Positions 1-5,735 of a DNA stretch of 11,080 nt are shown piece after piece. Numbering within the stretch: position 1 is the stretch's first letter; each line of letters starts with the position of its first letter. Made by a program: the position numbers and the translations under genes. The notes below the pieces were generated by a model. That model was not told the origin of the DNA. It made no database searches and saw nothing but the letters and a program-made list of their open reading frames with translations. Source of the DNA: a bacterium (GTDB lineage Bacteria; Actinomycetota; Acidimicrobiia; UBA5794; ZC4RG35). The DNA lies in the NCBI GenBank assembly GCA_028819835.1, contig JAPPKR010000088.1:1-11080 (forward strand), in the 5' to 3' direction.

Positions 1-512
1 ATCCCTCTGCGCTCTTCGCCGAGAACTACCGCCCCGAGTCCGGCTGGCTGGAGGGAATCGACTATCTGTTCCCCAACCTGCACGAGGCGACCGCCATCAC
101 CGGGAGGTCCTCGCCCGAGGAGGCGGCCCGGGCGCTCCGGGGTTTGGGAGCGAGGGCGGTGGTGGTAACAATGGGAGCCGATGGGTGTGTGGTTCTCGAT
201 GACAACGGCCCGGTTCGCATCGCGGCGATCAGGAAGTTCCCGGTGGTAGACACCACCGGCGCCGGAGACGGGTTCGCCGGCGGGTTCCTGGCGGTGACGC
301 TGGCCGGGGGCACACCTGCCGAGGCCGCAAGGGTGGGGACCCTGGTCGCCGCCCGGACCATTTCGGAGCGGGGCGGGCACACCGGGAGCCCCTACCTCGA
401 CGAGTTGGGTGACCTGGCTGAAAGCCTGGGAGAAGAGGACCTGCAGGAAGCCGCAGCGCTGCTGTCGGGAGCGGGGCGTTCGGACTTGTCAGAGGGGACC
501 CAGGTTTCATGA
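1..512 (+). CDS. PfkB-family carbohydrate kinase, C-terminal part (probable pseudouridine kinase, 5'-truncated by window edge)
   Basis: The frame is open from base 3 to the TGA at 510–512, so only the C-terminal ~169 residues are present and the start lies outside the window. The segment LFPNLHEATAITG matches the PNxxEA region of ribokinase/PfkB kinases. DTTGAGDGFAGGF, coded from base 249, is PfkB signature 2; the last Asp of GAGD (267–269) is the expected catalytic base and the glycines form the anion hole. Family members phosphorylate a sugar or nucleoside hydroxyl with ATP in the cytoplasm. The stop overlaps the psuG start as ATGA, indicating translational coupling. That context makes pseudouridine kinase (PsuK), which makes pseudouridine 5'-phosphate, the best guess. 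Ribokinase or another nucleoside kinase cannot be excluded without the N-terminal substrate-binding half. Confidence 0.88.
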   Translation, partial: PSALFAENYRPESGWLEGIDYLFPNLHEATAITGRSSPEEAARALRGLGARAVVVTMGADGCVVLDDNGPVRIAAIRKFPVVDTTGAGDGFAGGFLAVTLAGGTPAEAARVGTLVAARTISERGGHTGSPYLDELGDLAESLGEEDLQEAAALLSGAGRSDLSEGTQVS

Positions 513-1423
513 ACGCTCCGATCCGCCTGGGAGAAGAGGTACGGGATGCGCTGGATGCCCGCCGGCCGGTCGTGGCGCTCGAAACCAGCATCGTCACCCA
601 GGGCATGCCGTATCCCACCAACCTTGAGGCAGCCCGCGCCACCCAGGAGGCAGTCCGCGCCAGCGGTGCGGTCCCCGCTCTCATAGGGGTGCTGGGCGGA
701 GAATTGGTGTGCGGGCTGTCCGATGTTGAACTGGAGCGACTGGGGACCTCCCCGGAAGCTGACAAGGTCCAACTCAGGGACCTGCCCCGCATCGTGGCCG
801 AGGGAGGAGACGGCGGAGTAACGGTCGGAGCGTCGCTGTTCACGGCCGCCCGCTGCGGGATCGAGGTGTTCGTGACCGGCGGGATCGGAGGGGTGTCGCC
901 CGGGGCGGGCACCTCCTTCGACGTATCCGCCGACCTCCGGGCGATCGCCGGCCACCCTTGCATCACGGTGTGCGCCGGCACCAAGGCGTTCATGGATGTG
1001 CCGGCAACCCTCGAGTACCTGGAGACCCTCAGCGTGCCGGTGGCCGTGTGGAGATCCAACCGCTTTCCCTGGTTCTACAGCCCCGACAGCGGCGTGGAAG
1101 TGGAGTGGCGGGTTGATGAAGCCGGTGAGTTGGCCGACGCCTTCCGCGCTGGACAGCGGCTCGAATACCACGGGGGGACGCTACTGGGCGTGCCGATCCC
1201 CGCCGAACACGCGCTGGACGCTCCGACCACCCGGGCAGCGGTTGACTACGCCTTGGGCGAATTGGAGAGCCGCGGCATCGCCGGTAAGGACGCCACCCCG
1301 TTTCTGCTGCGGGCCGTCTTCGAACACACCGAAGGAGCCTCCCTGGTGGCCAACACCGCGCTAATCGAGCACAACGCCAGAGTGGGTGCGGAACTGGCCT
1401 CGGCGCTGGCCAAGTCTGACTGA
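509..1423 (+). CDS. psuG: Pseudouridine-5'-phosphate glycosidase family protein
   Basis: A 304-residue cytoplasmic protein of the usual PsuG length (about 300–312). The family cleaves the C–C glycosidic bond of pseudouridine 5'-phosphate, giving uracil and ribose 5-phosphate. Recognisable blocks are VVALETS (residues 21–27), QGMPYP (31–36), KVQLRDLP (86–93), TGGIGG (123–128), SADL (140–143), CAGTK (155–159) and TPFLLRAVFE near the C-terminus. Counting against the E. coli protein from memory, the catalytic Glu31, Lys93, Asp149, Lys166 (Schiff base) and Asn289 correspond to E25, K86, D142, K159 and N282, all kept. Other normally conserved positions differ: His37 is Q31, Ser95 is Q88, His137 is S130 and Arg138 is P131. 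The ATG overlaps the upstream kinase stop, and an AGAGGGG lies about 11 bases before it. Family assignment is firm; exact substrate is less certain. Confidence 0.9.
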   Translation: MNAPIRLGEEVRDALDARRPVVALETSIVTQGMPYPTNLEAARATQEAVRASGAVPALIGVLGGELVCGLSDVELERLGTSPEADKVQLRDLPRIVAEGGDGGVTVGASLFTAARCGIEVFVTGGIGGVSPGAGTSFDVSADLRAIAGHPCITVCAGTKAFMDVPATLEYLETLSVPVAVWRSNRFPWFYSPDSGVEVEWRVDEAGELADAFRAGQRLEYHGGTLLGVPIPAEHALDAPTTRAAVDYALGELESRGIAGKDATPFLLRAVFEHTEGASLVANTALIEHNARVGAELASALAKSD

Positions 1424-1434
1424 TTGCAGGTACT

Positions 1435-1620
1435 CAAGACAAAGAGGGGCCGTAGAGAGGCGACCATCCCCTCCAGGGAAGCCGGCAACCATCCCAGCGA
1501 GTCGAGAGTCCCGACCACCCTCAAGTAGTCGGTCCCCAGGAAACCCTCGGCCTGGAAGGGGCTGAAGTCGATGGTGCGCCCCCATCCGTCCTGGACTGGG
1601 CGGCAACGGCTTTCACCTCG
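1435..1620 (-). pseudogene. Probable coding relic, unidentified
   Basis: This stretch lies between the psuG stop and the convergent operon end. Read on the minus strand it gives a run of about 60 codons with strong G/C at third positions and a natural-looking hydrophobic pattern, including the segments TIDFSPFQAEGFLGTDYLRV and LGWLPASLEGMVASLRPLFV. There is no convincing start or ribosome site. In frame, the reading continues antisense into psuG with no stop until 1246, so an intact gene ending here is unlikely. The plus-strand reading contains a TAG near 1526 and is less protein-like. I do not recognise the family. The simplest explanation is a decayed internal or C-terminal fragment of a lost minus-strand gene; a small real gene overlapping the psuG 3' end (TTG start at 1662) is less likely. 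Confidence 0.35.
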
Positions 1621-1689
1621 CGGCGGATCCTTGAGCGGAAACTGTCCAAACGCGCACGCCAAATGATCGCCTATAGGTGGTCAAAGCCT

Positions 1690-1719
1690 CCCGGGCACGC
1701 CCTGATATAGACCCCCGGG
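1690..1719. terminator. Weak terminator-like inverted repeat after the minus-strand operon
   Basis: CCCGGG at 1690–1695 can pair with CCCGGG at 1714–1719 across an 18-base spacer, just past the stop at 1723–1725 of the last operon gene. There is no T-run on either strand, so this is at best a poor intrinsic terminator between two convergent units. A second weak pairing is GAGGGG 1444–1449 with CCCCTC 1468–1473, just after psuG. Confidence 0.22.
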
Positions 1720-1722
1720 TCG

Positions 1723-4149
1723 TCAAGCGCCGCGGGTGCGAGGAGCGTAGAAGGGTCGGAGAGAGGCGGTGGCGGGAATGCGCACTCCAGCGACTTCGAT
1801 CTGATACTCCCCCGCCTCCAGCCAGGACTTGGAGACGCCGTCGGGGTTGGAGAGATAACCCATCGCCAGACAGCGGTCCTCGGTGTAGCTCCACATGCCG
1901 GACGTGGTGCGACCCACCAGTTGGCCGTCTCTGAAGATGGGCTCGTCGTGATAGAGCAGCCGGTCGGGGTCCTCCAGGCGGAACTGGACGAGCCGTTTGG
2001 GAAGGATCCGGCCTCGCTGCTTCTCGAGCGCCTCCTTCCCGCAGAACCCGTCGGGCTTCTTCCAGTCCACCGCGAAGCCGAGACCGGCTTCGAGCGGGGT
2101 GTCCTCGTCGGTGATGTCGTGTCCCCAGTGCCGGTAGCCGGCCTCCAGCCGGAGGGAGTTCATGGCGTGGTACCCGGCGTGCCGCAGCCCGTGAGCGGCG
2201 CCTTCGGCTATCACCGCGTCGTACAGGGAGACCGCTTCGGAAGCGGCGACATACAACTCCCACCCCAGTTCTCCCACATAGCTCACCCGCATGGCCAGCG
2301 CCCGGTGGCCGGCCACTGTGATCTCCCTGGCGGCGCCGAACGGGAAGGCCTCGTTGCTTAGATCGGCGTCGGTGAGCGCCGACAGGAGGTCCCTCGAACG
2401 GGGACCCATCACCCCCAGGGTGGTCATGGTGTTGGTGATGTCCCGTATCCGGACGTCGTGGCCGCGCGCCGCCCTGCGCAGGTGTGCCCAGTCCCGGGAA
2501 GGTGCTCCTGATCCCGAGACCACCAGGAAGCGTTCCTCGGAGAGGCGGGTGACCGTCAGGTCGGCCTCTATGCCGCCCCGGGGGTTGAGCCACTGGGTGT
2601 AGACCACCCTTCCCACCGGGCCGGGAACCCGACCCGAGGAGACCCACCCGAGGAGGCGCGCTGCGTCGGGTCCCTCCACGTCGAACTTGACGAAGGAGGT
2701 CTGGTCGAAGAGCCCCACCGCGTGGCGGACGGCCAGGCACTCCTCGCCCGACGCCTCCCACCAGTTCTGCTTCCCGTAGGAATACTCATAGCGCCGCTCC
2801 ATCCCCTCGGTGGCGTACCAGTTGGGCCGCTCCCACCCCGACATCTCCCCGAACACCGCCCCGGCCGCGTCGAGGCGGTCGTGGAGGGCCGAGTGCTTGA
2901 CGTCCCGGGCGCTCTGGTACTCATAGAACGGCCAGTGCATGGCGTACAGGAGGCCGAGGCTCTCGGAGATCCGCTGCTCCAGGAACCCGAGTTCGGTCTG
3001 GTGAGGCTGGGCCCGGCGGATGTCCACCGGCCACAGGTCCGAGGGAGGATGGCCGTCGATGATCCAGTCGGCCAGCACCCATCCCACGCCGCCGGCCGAC
3101 TGGATGCCTACCGAGTTGAACCCGGCGGCCACGAAGCACCGGTCGACCTCGGGGGCCTCTCCCAGGTAGTACACGCCGTCGGGGGTGAATGCCTCTGGTC
3201 CATTGAAAAAGAGTTGGATGCCCACCTCTCCCAGGGCGGGGACCCGGTGGATGGAACGCTCGAAGATCGGTCCGACGTGCTCCCAGTCTTCGGGGAGCGT
3301 CCTGAAACTGAAGTCGCGGGGGATGCCGTCGAGTTTCCAGACCTTGCCGCGGGGTTCGAAGAAGCCGGCCATGATCTTTCCGGTCTCCTCCTTGAAATAG
3401 GTGTAGTTGGTGGGGTCTCGCAGAGTTGGCATTCCGGGAGGCACCCCGTCCATGGGTTCGGTCACCAGGTAGAAGTGCTCGCAGGCCTGCAGCGGCACGT
3501 GGATCCCGGCGGTGGCGGCAAGCTGGCGGGTCCACATCCCCGCCGCCAGCACCACCGTCTCGCACTCGACGTAGCCCAGTTCGGTCTCCACTCCCACCAC
3601 CCGCTGGTTCTCGACCTCCAACCGGGTCACCGCAACGTCCTCTATGATCTGCACCCCTCGGTCCTTGGCGCCCTTGGCGAGGGACATGGTGGTGTCCACC
3701 GGGCTGGTCTGGCCGTCCTGGGGGATCCAGGCCGCCCCTACCAGGTCGTCGGTGCGGACCAGGGGCCAGCGTTCCCGCAACTCGTCGAAGTCCATCTCCC
3801 GCATCTCCACCCCCACCGTGCGAGCCATGGACAGGCCCCGCATGATCTCCTCCCAGCGCTCGGGGTCGGAGGCCACCGAGATGGACCCCACCGCCCGGTA
3901 GCCGGTGGCCTGGCCGGTCTCAGCCTCCAGGTCCTCGAAGAGCCGGGCCGAGTAGGTGGCCAGGCGGGTGAGGCTGTAGGACGACTTGAGCTGGCTGACC
4001 AGTCCGGCGGCGTGCCAGGTGGTACCGCCGGTCAGCTTCCCCTGTTCGAGAAGCAGCACGTCCGTCACCCCCCGGCGGGCCAGGTGGTAGGCGACGCTGC
4101 ACCCGACGATCCCCCCGCCCACCACCACCACCTGGGCGCGGTCGGGCAA
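1723..4149 (-). CDS. Dimethylglycine/sarcosine dehydrogenase-like FAD oxidoreductase fused to GcvT aminomethyltransferase domain (paralogue 1)
   Basis: 808 residues from a TTG at 4149, the last gene of a three-gene operon. Domains in order: Rossmann FAD-binding DAO fold (about 1–365) with GGGIVG at 11–16 and the acidic E35; TTWHAAGL with His46, the position of the covalently FAD-linked histidine in dimethylglycine and sarcosine dehydrogenases; a linker of FAO_M type; then a GcvT folate-binding domain (about 425–690) and its C-terminal barrel. GGIEAD ends in D530, the expected folate-site Asp; SYVGELGWEL follows near 620. The family oxidatively removes an N-methyl group and captures it as 5,10-methylene-THF. 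The frame is open upstream to 4344, inside the preceding gene. The TTG was chosen because it makes GGGxxG, H46 and residue 530 fall at the same numbers as in the paralogue starting at 8149. The GGGAGG directly abutting the TTG is an awkward ribosome site; GTG at 4131 is an alternative. Exact amine substrate unknown. Confidence 0.9.
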   Translation of the reverse strand: MPDRAQVVVVGGGIVGCSVAYHLARRGVTDVLLLEQGKLTGGTTWHAAGLVSQLKSSYSLTRLATYSARLFEDLEAETGQATGYRAVGSISVASDPERWEEIMRGLSMARTVGVEMREMDFDELRERWPLVRTDDLVGAAWIPQDGQTSPVDTTMSLAKGAKDRGVQIIEDVAVTRLEVENQRVVGVETELGYVECETVVLAAGMWTRQLAATAGIHVPLQACEHFYLVTEPMDGVPPGMPTLRDPTNYTYFKEETGKIMAGFFEPRGKVWKLDGIPRDFSFRTLPEDWEHVGPIFERSIHRVPALGEVGIQLFFNGPEAFTPDGVYYLGEAPEVDRCFVAAGFNSVGIQSAGGVGWVLADWIIDGHPPSDLWPVDIRRAQPHQTELGFLEQRISESLGLLYAMHWPFYEYQSARDVKHSALHDRLDAAGAVFGEMSGWERPNWYATEGMERRYEYSYGKQNWWEASGEECLAVRHAVGLFDQTSFVKFDVEGPDAARLLGWVSSGRVPGPVGRVVYTQWLNPRGGIEADLTVTRLSEERFLVVSGSGAPSRDWAHLRRAARGHDVRIRDITNTMTTLGVMGPRSRDLLSALTDADLSNEAFPFGAAREITVAGHRALAMRVSYVGELGWELYVAASEAVSLYDAVIAEGAAHGLRHAGYHAMNSLRLEAGYRHWGHDITDEDTPLEAGLGFAVDWKKPDGFCGKEALEKQRGRILPKRLVQFRLEDPDRLLYHDEPIFRDGQLVGRTTSGMWSYTEDRCLAMGYLSNPDGVSKSWLEAGEYQIEVAGVRIPATASLRPFYAPRTRGA

Positions 4150-4184
4150 CCTCCCGGCGCCCGCGGCGGGCTCCTGTCCCGAAA

Positions 4185-5735
4185 TCAGCCGCCCCTCACC
4201 GACTCGACCGGCAGGCGGATCGGGAACCGCTCCCGGATGCGGGCGTCGACCTCCGGTGAGACATGGCCGGGAAAGTGGCTGGCCAGTGTCTGGACCACGT
4301 ACTCGTGGGCCCGGTCCGAGGCCGACAGGCCTCCGGCGTCCCACCAGTCCTCGGGGCTGAGCCGGTCCCCGACCTGGGGGTACAGGTACTCCTGCTGCAT
4401 CACCCGGAGGGTCTGCTCATGGCCGAGGAAGTGCCCCTCGCCGGCGATCACGTCCCTGATGACGTGCTGGGCGAGGCTGTCGGGGTTGACCTCGATGCCC
4501 CGCACCGTCCGGTTCACCGCCCCCAGTAGGTCGTTGTCTATGACCATCATCTCGAGCGAACAGGCCAGGATGGAGGCCATCATCCCTGCCGACTCATAGA
4601 TCAGGTTGGCTCCGGCCTGTGCGGCGAGGGCCACGGTGAGACCCTTCTCGTGCCCGGCCTGACCGTCGATGAGCTTGGAGTCGGTCATGCCGGCGGGCAC
4701 GCCGGAGGGGAGTCCCAGCCAGTTGGCGACCTGAGCCGCCGCGGCGGCCAGCACCGCCTCCTCCCCGCTGCCCCCGGTCATCGCCCCGGTCCGCAGGTCG
4801 GAGACGAACGGCCAGAGCCCCATCACGCAGGGATGCCCGGGGGACAGCAGGTTGATGCAGGTCAGGGCCGCCAGGCACTCTGCAACGGCCTGGACCAGGG
4901 AGCCGGCCAGTGTGGCGGGCGAGGTGGCGCCCGCCTGGCCCGCCGACAGGAGATTGATGGGCATCCCTGTCCGGGCCTGCGCCACCATTGCCTCCGCGGT
5001 CTCCTGGGCGAAACGGAGAGGGGGGACCACGAAGGTGGCGTTGGCGGCTATGAAGGGACGCTTGCGGAACTCGCCCGGGCCGCCCAGCACCATGTCGGCG
5101 ATCTCAACCACCTCATAGACGTGGGCGGCCTGGAAGAACGAAGTCCCGATCGGCTTGGTGGTGCCCATGATGGCGGCATAGGCGGTGTTGATGTCCACTT
5201 CGCGGGCGCCGTCCACCTCCCGGGTGACCACCGGGCGGACGAAGAAATGAATGTGCTCCAGAGTGTCGACCAGGCGGGCCAGGTCGTACAGGTCCTGGGT
5301 GGTGGAAGGGCGGTAGGCCTGGGTGACGTGATCGAACAGGAGGACCGCGGCTCCGGCGGTCCCGAAGTGCACCTTGCGGTCGGCCAACTCGATGGAGCGG
5401 CTCTCGTCGATGCCGTGCCACACCCAGGACTTGGCGGCCATCTCGATCGCCCGGTTCACAAGGGAACTCGGGAAATGGAGCCGTCCGTCGTCATCCACCC
5501 ACCCCCCGGCGGCCGTCACCGCCTCAATGAACTCGGGGATCGGGTCTCCCATTCCCACCTCCTCCAGAAGCTTGAGGGCGGCGTCGAAGATGTCCTGCAT
5601 CTGCGAGTCGGTGAGCGGGCGGTAGGCGCCTCCCATCATTCCCGGCCTGACCGGGCGTTCGCTCTTCTTCAGCCCGGCGGCACGGGCGGCCACCCGGGCG
5701 GCTCTTCCTCCCGATCGGCGGCTTCGTCTGCTCAT
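4185..5735 (-). CDS. MttB-superfamily (trimethylamine methyltransferase-like) protein without pyrrolysine
   Basis: 516 residues, close to the usual length of the family. MttB proteins move a methyl group from a methylated amine to a corrinoid protein. The archetype carries an in-frame TAG-encoded pyrrolysine; here the frame is uninterrupted, as in relatives such as the glycine betaine methyltransferase MtgB. The N-terminus is a basic tail (MSRRSRRSGGRAAR, residues 1–14) followed by RPVRPGMMGG (27–36) and PLT, a start style seen in this family. The GMTDSKLIDGQAGHEKG segment (349 on) lies roughly where the pyrrolysine region would be by length. The ATG overlaps the stop of the upstream flavoprotein gene (ATGA, 5733–5737), so translation is probably coupled; a GGAAAGG lies about 11 bases upstream. 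The reading frame extends farther up, but that part is antisense-free overlap with the upstream gene and was rejected. No corrinoid protein or activase gene is nearby. Substrate unknown; quaternary amines such as glycine betaine are the leading guess. Confidence 0.88.
   Translation of the reverse strand: MSRRSRRSGGRAARVAARAAGLKKSERPVRPGMMGGAYRPLTDSQMQDIFDAALKLLEEVGMGDPIPEFIEAVTAAGGWVDDDGRLHFPSSLVNRAIEMAAKSWVWHGIDESRSIELADRKVHFGTAGAAVLLFDHVTQAYRPSTTQDLYDLARLVDTLEHIHFFVRPVVTREVDGAREVDINTAYAAIMGTTKPIGTSFFQAAHVYEVVEIADMVLGGPGEFRKRPFIAANATFVVPPLRFAQETAEAMVAQARTGMPINLLSAGQAGATSPATLAGSLVQAVAECLAALTCINLLSPGHPCVMGLWPFVSDLRTGAMTGGSGEEAVLAAAAAQVANWLGLPSGVPAGMTDSKLIDGQAGHEKGLTVALAAQAGANLIYESAGMMASILACSLEMMVIDNDLLGAVNRTVRGIEVNPDSLAQHVIRDVIAGEGHFLGHEQTLRVMQQEYLYPQVGDRLSPEDWWDAGGLSASDRAHEYVVQTLASHFPGHVSPEVDARIRERFPIRLPVESVRGG

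Noticed and set aside
229..1171. Minus-strand open frames opposite the kinase and psuG
   Set aside because: They oppose two clearly recognised genes and show no family features.
4150..4344. Upstream extension of the paralogue-1 frame to 4344
   Set aside because: It overlaps the MttB 3' end, reads as Pro/Gly/Arg-rich non-protein, and the paralogue begins at the point matching 4149.
2722..4599. 625-codon open frame on the plus strand
   Set aside because: Antisense shadow of the paralogue-1 and MttB genes; no domain motifs and no ribosome site.
4185..5735. Possible pyrrolysine (in-frame TAG) in the MttB-like gene
   Set aside because: The frame is open from ATG to TGA with no internal TAG.
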